Shown here: piece after piece, positions 38,310-49,351 of the stretch
Layout: every line of letters starts with the position of its first letter
Position numbering within the stretch: the stretch's first letter is position 1
Source: Streptomyces alfalfae
GTDB taxonomy: Bacteria > Actinomycetota > Actinomycetes > Streptomycetales > Streptomycetaceae
Reading direction: 5' to 3'
Assembly (NCBI RefSeq): GCF_004127445.1
Contig: NZ_QEXM01000022.1
Span: 62,001 to 126,000 of the forward strand
DNA length: 64,000 nucleotides
Notes under the pieces: generated by a model
The model's database searches: none
Told to the model about the DNA's origin: nothing
The model's input: only the letters and a program-made list of their open reading frames with translations
Made by a program: the position numbers and the translations under genes

Positions 38310-38957
38310 ATGCACACGGCACCAAGCGACATGACCGCCCACACGCTGTCCACGACGGCGCCCGCCAAGGCGTCCGCGGCAGTGGCCGGCACGGGCCCGA
38401 CGGCAGGACTCACCGTGGCCACCACAGCCGGATCCACCACAACGAGCGACTCCGCCCCCGCCCCGGCGGCCGGACCCCTCGGCGACCCGCGCGTCGGCTG
38501 GAGCAGCACCGCCGCCCACGCGCCCGTCCTGCGCCAACGCCGCGACGGCATCCTGCCCACCGTCGCCGCCGCCCTCTCCGTACGCGGCCAGACCACCCTC
38601 ACCTGCACCCCGGGCCGCGGCGAGGAACCCCCCGCGCTCCACCCGCTCGTCCAGGACTTCCTCGACGCCCTCACCAGCGGCCAGCGCGAACGCTTCACCG
38701 GACGCTGCGCCGAGGCCATCCTCGTCTCCCGGCACATCGCCGCCGCCGACGCGGGACGCTCCAAGCGCGCCCAGCGCAAACCCATGACCAACGGCGAAGC
38801 CCGCAAAGCGCTCAAACACGCCAAACTGACCACCCGTCGCATCCGCGAGGACGGCGACCCCCTGCACGGCTCCTTCGCCCCGCCGTGCCGCTCCTGCACC
38901 GCCCTCACCGCGCACTTCGGCGTACGCGTCGTCGACCCGACGACCACCGAAGCCTGA
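38310..38957 (+). CDS. YwqJ-related deaminase-like protein
   Basis: A 215-residue protein. Residues 1-55 are Thr/Ala/Pro-rich and unstructured. The domain at about 60-210 has the deaminase pattern: zinc/catalytic CAEAILVSRHI (Cys-Ala-Glu) near 130 and PCRSCTALTAHFGV (PCxxC) near 192-205. This fits the YwqJ-related putative deaminase family found in polymorphic toxin systems, where members target nucleic acids or nucleotides. There is no signal peptide or WXG-type targeting domain, so it would act inside the cell. The SUKH-3 gene follows after 86 bases and is its likely partner. Confidence 0.85.
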   Translation: MHTAPSDMTAHTLSTTAPAKASAAVAGTGPTAGLTVATTAGSTTTSDSAPAPAAGPLGDPRVGWSSTAAHAPVLRQRRDGILPTVAAALSVRGQTTLTCTPGRGEEPPALHPLVQDFLDALTSGQRERFTGRCAEAILVSRHIAAADAGRSKRAQRKPMTNGEARKALKHAKLTTRRIREDGDPLHGSFAPPCRSCTALTAHFGVRVVDPTTTEA

Positions 38958-39043
38958 CAGCCACCGGAGCACACACAGGACCCCGGCCGGACCCGCACCG
39001 CCGTCCGCCCGCCCGTCCACCCGACCGAACAAGGGCCAACCCC

Positions 39044-39571
39044 ATGCACGCCGACCACCCCGCCACCGCCGCGGCCACCCAGAGCCCCCGCGCGGCCGGC
39101 ACCCCCCTGCCCGTCCCCGTCGACGCCGCCCTGCGCGCCGCCGGCTGGCGACCCGGACGCTGGGACATCAAACAGGCCGAGATCTGGGCCGACGCCCTGC
39201 GCCGCCACACCTCACCCGCAGGGCACCGGCACCGCGTCTTCCCCGCCGCCGTCGAGGCCTGGGCCGAATTCGGCGGACTCCACATCACCCCACAGGGGAC
39301 AGGACGGGAAATAGCGCCCGCCACCGTCCACCTCGATCCCATGTACGGACTCCACCTCGCCCGCACCCTCGGCGACCTCGGCCGCGCCCTCGACACCGAA
39401 CTCAGCCCCATCGGCGAGGAGACCGAGACCCAGGCACTCCTCGCCATCGACACCCAGGGCCGCGTCTACAGCCTCGACCACAGCGGCGACTGGTTCCTCG
39501 GCGCCCACATCGAACACGCCCTGACGACCCTCTTCACCGGCGCCAACCCCACCCGCCTCACGGCCGGCTGA
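39044..39571 (+). CDS. SUKH-3 family immunity-type protein
   Basis: A 175-residue cytoplasmic protein of the SUKH-3 family, recognisable from LRAAGWRPGRWDIKQAEIWADALR, FPAAVEAWAEFGGLHITPQGTGREIAPATVHLDPMYG and the ending IDTQGRVYSLDHSGDWFLGAHIEHALTTLFTG. SUKH-3 proteins are thought to neutralise cognate toxins, commonly deaminases, by direct binding; here the YwqJ-like protein encoded upstream is the natural candidate. The ATG at 39044 is preceded by AAGGG. It ends the plus-strand half of the cluster and is convergent with the sensor kinase gene. Confidence 0.88.
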   Translation: MHADHPATAAATQSPRAAGTPLPVPVDAALRAAGWRPGRWDIKQAEIWADALRRHTSPAGHRHRVFPAAVEAWAEFGGLHITPQGTGREIAPATVHLDPMYGLHLARTLGDLGRALDTELSPIGEETETQALLAIDTQGRVYSLDHSGDWFLGAHIEHALTTLFTGANPTRLTAG

Positions 39572-39641
39572 CCCCCGTACCCCTGCGCGAAGGGACCCCG
39601 CACCCCGCACGAAAGGCCCCCCGACACCACGGCAGGCGGCG

Positions 39642-40982
39642 CTAACCCACCGCGGGAACCGCCGCCGGAAGCACCGCCGACACACGGAAACCGCCGCCAT
39701 CCGTCGGACCCGACACGAACACACCACCCAGCCCCGTGACGCGCTCCTTCATCCCCACCAGACCATTGCCACCACTCGGCAACCGCGCGTCCGCCGTGGA
39801 ACCCGCCTCCGGCGGCGGCTCGTTCTCCACCTGCATCGCGATCTCCGCCCCCCGATGCGCGAGCCGCACATACGTCTTCGCGCCCGCCGCATGCTTGTGG
39901 ACGTTCGTCAACGCCTCCTGCACCACCCGGTACGCGGTCTGCTCCACATCCGCCGCGTAATCCCGCGGCTCACCCTCCACCGACAGATCCACGGCCATCC
40001 CCGCCGCACGCGACTGCCCCACCAGCTCATCCAGCTCCGCCAGAGAAGGCCCGTCCTCGTCCACCGCACGCGAGGCCGCCGCCGCCGCGGCATGCCCCAC
40101 CGCCGCCAGCGGCACCGGCTCCACCGGCCGCGCACCCCCCGAACCCTTCGCCCCGTCGTCACCCGCCCGCAGCACCCCGAGCATCTCCCGCAGCTCCGTC
40201 AACGCCTGCCGGCCCATGTCACCCACCAGCGCCGCGTTCTTCACGGCCTTCTCCGGGTCCTTGCGCGCCACCGCCTGCAACGCCGCCGCGTGCACCACCA
40301 TCAGACTCACCCGGTGCGCCACCACGTCGTGCATCTCACGCGCGATCCGCGTCCGCTCCTCGTTCCGCGCCCACTCCGCACGCTCCTCCGCGCGCTCGGC
40401 CAGCAACTGCAGCTCCCGCTCCAGATCGTCCGCACGCTCGCGCAACGACTCCATCAACCGCCGCCGCGCCCCCACGTACAGACCGAGCAGCACCGGCGGC
40501 GCCGTCACCCCGATCGACCCCGCCACCGCGAAGAACGGCAGGAACTCACTCCCGATCGGCGGGTGCGTGCCGTCCCCGCCGAGATCCTGGCTGGCCCGCA
40601 CCAGCGCCACGATGAGCGTCCCCGCCATCGACATGCCCGCGAGCGCGCCCGTGATACGCCGGGGCAGCTCCGAGGCCGCCAGCGTGTACAGGCCGACGAT
40701 CGTCAGGAGCACACCCATCTGGGCGGGCGTGATCGCGATCGCGATCAGCACCACCGCGACCGGCCAGCGCCGCCGGATCAGCAGCGCGGAACCCGCCAGC
40801 ACCCCGAACCCGACGCCCACCGGCGCCGGCAGTCCCGCGTCGCGGGCGAACGTCACCCCCTCGGCGCCGCACTCCGCCGCGGACAGCACCGCGAGCCCCG
40901 CGTCCAGCGCCGCCCCGCGCCACCGCTCCCACCACCACGGCCCGGTCATGGCCGTGGTGCGGTCGTCCCCCGTCGTGGTCAT
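39642..40982 (-). CDS. Orphan sensor histidine kinase, NarL-type (HisKA_3)
   Basis: A 446-residue membrane kinase. Five or six TM helices occupy about residues 25-170, followed by a coiled coil (about 170-205). The dimerisation/phosphoacceptor box is ERTRIAREMHDVVAHRVSLMV with the phosphorylated His, the N-box EALTNVHKHA and the G-box GGNGLVGMKERV. There is no adjacent response regulator gene, so it is an orphan in this window; a NarL-type regulator elsewhere (for example 52813-53625) could be its partner. The start at 40982 is tentative: a weak ribosome site is present, and an internal ATG 11 codons on is also possible. Confidence 0.9.
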   Translation of the reverse strand: MTTTGDDRTTAMTGPWWWERWRGAALDAGLAVLSAAECGAEGVTFARDAGLPAPVGVGFGVLAGSALLIRRRWPVAVVLIAIAITPAQMGVLLTIVGLYTLAASELPRRITGALAGMSMAGTLIVALVRASQDLGGDGTHPPIGSEFLPFFAVAGSIGVTAPPVLLGLYVGARRRLMESLRERADDLERELQLLAERAEERAEWARNEERTRIAREMHDVVAHRVSLMVVHAAALQAVARKDPEKAVKNAALVGDMGRQALTELREMLGVLRAGDDGAKGSGGARPVEPVPLAAVGHAAAAAASRAVDEDGPSLAELDELVGQSRAAGMAVDLSVEGEPRDYAADVEQTAYRVVQEALTNVHKHAAGAKTYVRLAHRGAEIAMQVENEPPPEAGSTADARLPSGGNGLVGMKERVTGLGGVFVSGPTDGGGFRVSAVLPAAVPAVG

Positions 40983-41149
40983 GCCTTCCAGCGTACGGGC
41001 GTTCCGCCGCGGTTTTCCGGCGAGTTTCCGGCTCGGTGATCCAGCACACGCGGCGTTCGAGCGGAAGCGAAACGTGCCGGTATCCCTCGAACTGTTGATC
41101 CGAGGCGCATTCCTGGCCGGAGGCCCGCATTCCGGACGACGGTCTCCAC

Positions 41150-42010
41150 ATGACGGAGATCACGAACAGACACGAGAACTTCGAGACGCTGCGCGAGCGG
41201 GCGGTGGCTCTGCGGCGGGAGGGGCTGAGCCTTCGGCAGATCGCGCGGGAGTTGGGGGTACGCAACAAGGAAACCCTCAGCCGACTGGTTCAGGGCGAGC
41301 CGCCCCCGGAGTGGACCAAGCGTCCGAGGGCGAAGGACGACGTGCGCCGCCGAGCGCGTGAACTGCGGAGCCAAGGGTGGACGTACAGCGAGATCCAGAC
41401 GGAGCTGTCCTGCTCGAAGAGTTCGGTCTCCCTGTGGGTGCGCGATCTGCCCGCACCGGAGCCCCGGCGCACCCCCGAGGAACGAAGGGCGCGCATGAAC
41501 GCGGGCCTGGCCGAACTGCGCGCCGCCCAGGAGCGCGAGCGGGAGGCCCAGAAGGAGGCCGCGACTCGGGCGGTGGGCCGCTTGTCGGAGCGTGAGCTCT
41601 TCCTTGCCGGAGTGGTCCTCTATTGGGCCGAGGGCACCAAGAGCAAGACGTACCGCCGCAGCGAAGCCCTGCAGTTCATCAACAGCGATCCCGATGTGAT
41701 CCGTTTCCACCTGCGATGGCTCGCGTCGCTGGGCGTCACGAAGGACCGGCTGACCCTGCGTCTGAGCATCCACGAGAGCGCCGACGTGCCCGCCGCCGAG
41801 ACGTTCTGGGCCGACGTCGCCGGGGTCGAGACCACGGCGCTCAGGAGGGCGACGCTGAAGAAGCACAACCCTCGTACCGTGCGGAAGAACACCGGGGAGG
41901 CCTACCACGGCTGTCTGATCGTTTATGTTCGCCAGAGCGCCGATCTGTACCGTCGCGTGGAAGGCGCCTGGTACGGCATAGTGTTGGGTGCCACTCGGCA
42001 GGCGGGCTGA
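41150..42010 (+). CDS. Double HTH protein with possible LAGLIDADG-like C-terminal domain
   Basis: A 286-residue protein of unclear function. The first half holds two helix-turn-helix units (LRREGLSLRQIARELGVRNKETLSRL, about 22-47; LRSQGWTYSEIQTELSCSKSSVSLWVRDL, about 72-100), separated by a short linker and followed by a charged helix. The second half (FLAGVVLYWAEGTKSK, SDPDVIRFHLRWLASLGV, RLSIHESADVPAAETFW) resembles the fold of LAGLIDADG homing endonuclease-like proteins, though sequence support is weak. It ends 22 bases before tRNA-Gln and may be a mobile or tRNA-associated gene. A plain transcription regulator is the alternative. Confidence 0.75.
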   Translation: MTEITNRHENFETLRERAVALRREGLSLRQIARELGVRNKETLSRLVQGEPPPEWTKRPRAKDDVRRRARELRSQGWTYSEIQTELSCSKSSVSLWVRDLPAPEPRRTPEERRARMNAGLAELRAAQEREREAQKEAATRAVGRLSERELFLAGVVLYWAEGTKSKTYRRSEALQFINSDPDVIRFHLRWLASLGVTKDRLTLRLSIHESADVPAAETFWADVAGVETTALRRATLKKHNPRTVRKNTGEAYHGCLIVYVRQSADLYRRVEGAWYGIVLGATRQAG

Positions 42011-42032
42011 ATGTCCGTTTCAGCCGATATAT

Positions 42033-42104
42033 TCCCCTGTGGTGTAATTGGCAGCACTGTGGCTTTTGGTGCCATCTGTCCGGGTTCGAGTCCTGGCAGG
42101 GGAG
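42033..42104 (+). tRNA. tRNA-Gln (anticodon UUG)
   Basis: A 72-base cloverleaf with acceptor TCCCCTG/CAGGGGA, D-arm around GTGTAATTGGCAGCAC, anticodon stem GTGGC/GCCAT with loop TTTTGGT (anticodon TTG), T-arm with GGTTCGAGTCC and discriminator G. CCA is not encoded. A 13-bp hairpin follows. Confidence 0.93.
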
Positions 42105-42114
42105 CTGCACTGTC

Positions 42115-42143
42115 CGGGTCTCGACCTCCAAGGTCGGGACCCG
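42115..42143 (+). terminator. Terminator after tRNA-Gln
   Basis: CGGGTCTCGACCT (42115-42127) pairs with 42131-42143 over 13 bp, with one G-T pair and a three-base loop, beginning 11 bases past the tRNA. Confidence 0.65.
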
Positions 42144-42234
42144 CCCCCGTTTCCACCCCCTTACGCCCCGGTATCCTGCGGATGTCCTCCCCCCGGAGGA
42201 ACCCCGACCCATCCGAAGCCGAAGGGCATCCTCC

Positions 42235-43683
42235 GTGAGCGCAACTTGCCCGGCCGCCGTCGTCGTCCTCGCTGCGGGTGAGGGAACCCGTATGAAGTCG
42301 GACCTCCCCAAGGTCCTGCACGAGATCTGTGGCCGCTCCCTCATCGGCCACGTCCTTGAGGCCGCCTACGCGCTCTCGCCCGAGCAGCTCGTCACCGTCG
42401 TCGGCTTCCAGAGCGAGCAGGTCCGCGAGCACCTGTCCGCCGTCGCCCCCCAGGTCCGCACCGCCTACCAGGCGGAGCAGAACGGCACAGGACACGCCGT
42501 CCGCATCGGCCTGGAGGAGCTCGGCGGCTCCGTCGACGGCACGGTCGTCGTGGTCTGCGGCGACACCCCGCTGCTCACCGGCGCGACGCTGCGCAAGCTG
42601 GCCGAGACCCACAGCGGTGACGGCAACGCCGTGACGGTGCTCACCGCCGAGGTGCCGGACGCCACGGGCTACGGCCGCATCGTGCGCGACAGCGCCAACG
42701 GCGCGGTCACCGCGATCGTCGAGCACAAGGACGCCTCCGAGTCGCAGCGCGCGATCCGTGAGATCAACTCCGGGGTGTTCGCGTTCGACGGGCGGCTCCT
42801 CGCGGACGCGCTCGGCAAGGTGCGCACGGACAACAGCCAGGGCGAGGAGTACCTGACGGACGTCCTCGGCATCCTGCGCGAGGCGGGTCACCGGGTGGGC
42901 GCGGCGGTGGCCGACGACCACGAGGAGATCGCCGGCATCAACAACCGTGTGCAGCTGGCGCAGGCCCGCAGGACGCTGAACGACCGGCTGCTGACGGAGG
43001 CCATGCTGGCCGGTGTCACGGTGGTCGATCCGGCTTCGACGTGGGTGGACGCGACGGTCTCCTTCGAGCGTGACGCGGTCGTGCACCCGGGGACGCAGCT
43101 CCATGGTGCGACGAGCCTGGGCAGGGGCGCCGAGGTGGGGCCGAACACGCGGCTGACGGACACGAAGGTGGGCGCCGGGGCGCGCGTGGACAACAGCGTG
43201 GCGAACGACGCCGAGGTGGGCGAGGGCGCGCTCGTCGGGCCGTTCGCGTATCTGCGGCCGGGCACGCGGCTCGGTGTGAAGGCCAAGGCGGGCACGTTCG
43301 TCGAGATGAAGAACGCGTCGATCGGTGAGGGCTCGAAGGTGCCGCATCTGTCGTACGTGGGTGACGCGACGATCGGTGAGCAGTCCAACATCGGCGCGGC
43401 GAGCGTGTTCGTGAACTACGACGGTCAGGCGAAGCACCACACGACGGTGGGGTCGCACGTCCGTACCGGTTCGGACAACATGTTTGTGGCCCCTGTCACG
43501 GTCGGGGACGGCGCCTACACCGCCGCGGGCTCGGTGATCACGAAGGATGTGCCGGCGGGTTCGCTGGCCGTGGCGCGGGGCCAGCAGCGGAATATCGAGG
43601 GTTGGGTGGCCCGTAAGCGGCCGGGGAGCGCGGCCGCGAAGGCTGCGGAGGCGGCGTCGCGGGAGACGGACGGCACAAGCTGA
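42235..43683 (+). CDS. glmU: Bifunctional GlmU (UDP-GlcNAc pyrophosphorylase / GlcN-1-P acetyltransferase)
   Basis: Makes UDP-GlcNAc, the precursor of peptidoglycan, in two steps. The 482-residue protein has the uridylyltransferase domain at the N-terminus (VVLAAGEGTRMKSDLPKVLH, nucleotide-binding), with GNGTGHAV-like NGTGHAVRIG and CGDTPLLTG, and a C-terminal left-handed beta-helix with hexapeptide repeats (VANDAEVGEGALVGPFAYLRPG, FVEMKNASIGEGSKVPHLSYVGDATIGEQSNIGA). The GTG at 42235 is preceded by AAGGG; the frame reaches back through the tRNA and is not coding there. It begins the glmU-prs pair. Confidence 0.96.
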   Translation: MSATCPAAVVVLAAGEGTRMKSDLPKVLHEICGRSLIGHVLEAAYALSPEQLVTVVGFQSEQVREHLSAVAPQVRTAYQAEQNGTGHAVRIGLEELGGSVDGTVVVVCGDTPLLTGATLRKLAETHSGDGNAVTVLTAEVPDATGYGRIVRDSANGAVTAIVEHKDASESQRAIREINSGVFAFDGRLLADALGKVRTDNSQGEEYLTDVLGILREAGHRVGAAVADDHEEIAGINNRVQLAQARRTLNDRLLTEAMLAGVTVVDPASTWVDATVSFERDAVVHPGTQLHGATSLGRGAEVGPNTRLTDTKVGAGARVDNSVANDAEVGEGALVGPFAYLRPGTRLGVKAKAGTFVEMKNASIGEGSKVPHLSYVGDATIGEQSNIGAASVFVNYDGQAKHHTTVGSHVRTGSDNMFVAPVTVGDGAYTAAGSVITKDVPAGSLAVARGQQRNIEGWVARKRPGSAAAKAAEAASRETDGTS

Positions 43684-43799
43684 CCGGAAACGGGTGCGTC
43701 TGACACGGCGTACCGTGATAGGTGCACATATTCGGCCGGCTCGACGCACCGGGACGCGTGGGTACGGCAGCGGGAAGAACTCTCTGAGGAGACAGTGCT

Positions 43800-44774
43800 G
43801 TGACCGGGATCAAGACGACCGGCGAGAAGAAGTTGATGCTCTTCTCCGGCCGCGCCCACCCCGAGTTGGCCGAGGAGGTCGCACACAAGCTGGGTGTCGG
43901 CATCGTGCCGACGAAGGCCTTCGATTTCGCCAATGGTGAGATCTACGTCCGCTACCAGGAGTCGGCGCGTGGCGCGGACTGCTTCTTGATCCAGAGCCAC
44001 ACCGCTCCGATCAACAAGTGGATCATGGAGCAGTTGATCATGATCGACGCGCTGAAGCGCGCGTCGGCCCGCTCCATCACCGTCATCGTGCCGTTCTACG
44101 GTTACGCGCGGCAGGACAAGAAGCACCGTGGCCGTGAACCGATCTCGGCGCGTCTGATCGCCGACATGATGAAGACCGCGGGTGCGGACCGCATCCTCAC
44201 GGTCGATCTGCACACGGACCAGATCCAGGGCTTCTTCGACGGCCCGGTGGACCACCTCTTCGCGCTGCCGATCCTGGCGGACTACGTGGGGGCGAAGGTC
44301 GACCGTTCGAAGCTGACCGTCGTGTCGCCGGACGCGGGCCGTGTCCGGGTCGCCGACCGTTGGTGCGACCGGCTGGGCGCCCCGCTGGCGATCGTGCACA
44401 AGCGCCGTGACAAGGACGTCGCCAACCAGGTCACCGTGCACGAGGTGGTCGGTGAGGTGAAGGGCCGCGTCTGCGTCCTGGTGGACGACATGATCGACAC
44501 GGGTGGCACGATCTGCGCCGCCGCCGACGCGCTGTTCGCGCACGGTGCGGAGGACGTCATCGTGACGGCGACGCACGGTGTGCTGTCGGGTCCGGCCGCG
44601 GACCGTCTGAAGAACTCCAAGGTGAGCGAGTTCGTGTTCACGGACACGCTGCCGACCCCGGGCGAGCTGGAGCTGGACAAGATCACGGTCCTCTCGATCG
44701 CCCCGACCATCGCCAACGCGGTGCGCGAGGTCTTCGAGGACGGTTCGGTGACGAGCCTCTTCGAGGAGCAGTAG
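43800..44774 (+). CDS. prs: Ribose-phosphate pyrophosphokinase (PRPP synthetase)
   Basis: Makes PRPP from ribose-5-phosphate and ATP for nucleotide, His and Trp synthesis. The 324-residue class I enzyme has the regulatory flexible loop and ATP site (KKHRGREPISARLIADMMK), the ribose-phosphate region TVDLHTDQIQGFFDGPVDH and the PRPP-binding loop VCVLVDDMIDTGGTI. The GTG at 43800 follows GAGGAGA. It lies 116 bases downstream of glmU in the usual actinobacterial glmU-prs order; a separate promoter is possible but not evident. Confidence 0.96.
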   Translation: MTGIKTTGEKKLMLFSGRAHPELAEEVAHKLGVGIVPTKAFDFANGEIYVRYQESARGADCFLIQSHTAPINKWIMEQLIMIDALKRASARSITVIVPFYGYARQDKKHRGREPISARLIADMMKTAGADRILTVDLHTDQIQGFFDGPVDHLFALPILADYVGAKVDRSKLTVVSPDAGRVRVADRWCDRLGAPLAIVHKRRDKDVANQVTVHEVVGEVKGRVCVLVDDMIDTGGTICAAADALFAHGAEDVIVTATHGVLSGPAADRLKNSKVSEFVFTDTLPTPGELELDKITVLSIAPTIANAVREVFEDGSVTSLFEEQ

Positions 44775-44808
44775 GACCCCTCGGGGCCCTGGCTCCGTGA
44801 TGATCCTT

Positions 44809-44837
44809 TTGGGTGTGGCCTCCCGGCCGAGTAGACT
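44809..44837 (+). promoter_or_regulatory. Probable HrdB promoter of rplY
   Basis: TTGGGT (44809-44814) and TAGACT (44832-44837) are spaced by 17 bases, placing the transcription start near 44844 and a leader of about 120 bases before the L25 gene. Confidence 0.55.
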
Positions 44838-44965
44838 CCTGGAGTTGCTCGGCGAGGGAGGCCGCACTGTTCTGGTGCGGCGGTCCGTTATCGACGCGCT
44901 CTTCGTAGCAGGCCAGTCGTATGGCCGGGTAACCCCATCCGACACCTGTTGTACGAGGAGTGCAC

Positions 44966-45559
44966 ATGTCCGAGGTCAAGATCTCCGCGGAGACCCGTAC
45001 CGAGTTCGGCAAGGGCGCCGCCCGCCGCATCCGCCGTGAGGACAAGGTTCCCGGCGTTCTCTACGGTCACGGCGCCGACCCGGTCCACCTGGCGCTGCCG
45101 GGCCACGAGCTGCTGCTCGCCCTGCGTACGCCGAACGTCCTGATCTCCCTGGACGTGGACGGCAAGACCCAGCTCGCCATCCCGAAGGCCGTCCAGCGTG
45201 ACGTCCTGCGTCAGGGCATCCTGACCCACGTCGACCTGCTGCTCGTGAACCGCGGCGAGAAGGTCACGGTCGAGATCCCGGTCCAGACCGAGGGTGAGCT
45301 GGCCCCGGGCTCCAACCTGCTGGAGCACGTCCTGAACACGCTTCCGGTCGAGGCCGAGGCCACCCACATCCCGACCGAGGTCACGGTCTCCATCGCGGGT
45401 CTGGAGGCCGGTGCGTCGGTCCTCGCCAAGGACATCCCGCTGCCGTCGGGCTCCACGCTGGCGATCGACGGCGACGCCGTGGTCCTTCAGGTCCTGGCCG
45501 CGCAGGCCGAGGAGGCCCCGGCCGAGTCCGCCGAGGGCGACGCGTCCGCCGAGGGCTGA
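44966..45559 (+). CDS. rplY: 50S ribosomal protein L25 / general stress protein Ctc
   Basis: 5S rRNA-binding protein of the long Ctc type: 197 residues with the L25 RNA-binding domain at 1-95 (RTEFGKGAARRIRREDKVPGVLYGHGADP) and the C-terminal TL5/Ctc beta domain at about 100-180, then an acidic Ala/Glu tail. The ATG at 44966 is placed by GAGGAG five bases upstream; an in-frame GTG at 44960 overlaps that site. It lies 192 bases after prs with its own promoter-like sequence, and 72 bases before pth. Confidence 0.95.
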   Translation: MSEVKISAETRTEFGKGAARRIRREDKVPGVLYGHGADPVHLALPGHELLLALRTPNVLISLDVDGKTQLAIPKAVQRDVLRQGILTHVDLLLVNRGEKVTVEIPVQTEGELAPGSNLLEHVLNTLPVEAEATHIPTEVTVSIAGLEAGASVLAKDIPLPSGSTLAIDGDAVVLQVLAAQAEEAPAESAEGDASAEG

Positions 45560-45581
45560 TCCTCGCGGCGTACATCCGGCA

Positions 45582-45617
45582 CGGCAGCCGCCGCTCCCTC
45601 GGGGGCGGCGGCTGCCG
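45582..45617 (+). terminator. Hairpin terminator between rplY and pth
   Basis: A perfect 13-bp stem (CGGCAGCCGCCGC at 45582-45594 with 45605-45617) lies 22 bases past the rplY stop and directly before the pth ribosome site (GAAGGAG). It could reduce read-through into pth. Confidence 0.7.
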
Positions 45618-45631
45618 CGTATGAAGGAGAC

Positions 45632-46234
45632 ATGCAGGTGACGACCGATGCCAGCGCGCCGTGGCTGATCGCGGGTCTGGGCAATCCGGGGCCCGAGTAC
45701 GCGATGAACCGGCACAACGTGGGTTTCATGGTGGCCGATCTGCTCGCGCAGCGCATGGGCGGCACGTTCAAGCGGGCCGCGAAGGCGCAGGCCCAGGTGG
45801 TGGAGGGCCGGATCGGGCCGCTCGGTCCCGCGAGCCGTCGCGTCATCCTGGTGAAGCCGATGTCGTACATGAACGTCTCCGGGGGTCCGGTGACGTCTCT
45901 GCGCGACTTCTACAAGGTGCCGACCGAGAACATCGTGGCGGTCCATGACGAGCTGGACATCGACTACGGCGCGCTGCGGCTGAAGCTGGGCGGCGGCGAC
46001 AACGGGCACAACGGCCTGAAGTCGATGACGAAGGCGATGGGCCCGGACTACCACCGGGTGCGGTTCGGCATCGGGCGTCCGCCGGGCCGTATGCAGGTGG
46101 CGGACTTCGTCCTGAAGGACTTCGCGTCCGCCGAGCGCAAGGAGCTGGACTACTTCGTGGACCGGGCGGCCGACGCGGTGGAGGCCCTGGTCGCCGAGGG
46201 CCTTGAGCGGGCGCAGAGCACGTACAACTCCTGA
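45632..46234 (+). CDS. pth: Peptidyl-tRNA hydrolase
   Basis: Releases tRNA from peptidyl-tRNA that drops off the ribosome. The 200-residue protein has the N-terminal [22 protein letters not shown] with catalytic His28, the [15 protein letters not shown] [13 protein letters not shown], the [10 protein letters not shown] catalytic Asp and GHNGLKSM. The ATG at 45632 follows GAAGGAG. A convergent terminator ends it, so the rplY-pth unit stops here. Confidence 0.96.
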   Translation: MQVTTDASAPWLIAGLGNPGPEYAMNRHNVGFMVADLLAQRMGGTFKRAAKAQAQVVEGRIGPLGPASRRVILVKPMSYMNVSGGPVTSLRDFYKVPTENIVAVHDELDIDYGALRLKLGGGDNGHNGLKSMTKAMGPDYHRVRFGIGRPPGRMQVADFVLKDFASAERKELDYFVDRAADAVEALVAEGLERAQSTYNS

Positions 46235-46253
46235 ACCGCGCTTGACCCATGCG

Positions 46254-46286
46254 TGAGGGGCCGCCCCGGTCGGGGGCGGCCTCTCA
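46254..46286. terminator. Bidirectional terminator between pth and ppc
   Basis: A 14-bp stem with one mismatch (TGAGGGGCCGCCCC at 46254-46267 with 46273-46286) lies between the two convergent genes. Confidence 0.75.
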
Positions 46287-46303
46287 TGTGTGGGCGGGGC
46301 CGG

Positions 46304-49048
<2,745 letters not shown>

Positions 49049-49212
49049 AGGTGCGGCTCCTTGCAGTGTTGAAGCACGTCTGGGAGGGGACCCGGGTGTG
49101 GAGCCCGGGGATAAACAGAGCGGACCGCGCTGTCCGACCGTTTCTAAGGATAGGTGTCACTCCAGGGCACGGGCTCGCGGCCTCGTGCCGCGAGGCTCCG
49201 CGCTGCCATACT

Positions 49213-49239
49213 TACGTCGCCGTAGGTTACGGAACCGTA
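49213..49239. promoter_or_regulatory. Tandem palindromic operators upstream of the desaturase-TetR operon
   Basis: Two inverted repeats, TACG-TCGC-CGTA (49213-49224) and TACGG-AA-CCGTA (49228-49239), are centred 15 bases apart. They sit 113 bases before the desaturase ATG in the 303-base gap shared with ppc, and suit the TetR regulator encoded after the desaturase. A GC stem at 49174-49194 is the only other structure noted in the gap. Confidence 0.65.
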
Positions 49240-49351
49240 GGAAACGCAAGAACACAGCGGGAGTGTGCCGGACGGTGGCTCCCCGCGTACGGCGGAACCG
49301 TGCCCGAGCCCTCACTCCCACCTGAACCCTCGACCTCTCAGGGGACTGCCC

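Noticed and set aside
42033..42104. tRNA-Gln as the att site of an integrated element
   Set aside because: No second copy of the tRNA 3' end, integrase or excisionase is visible within the window.
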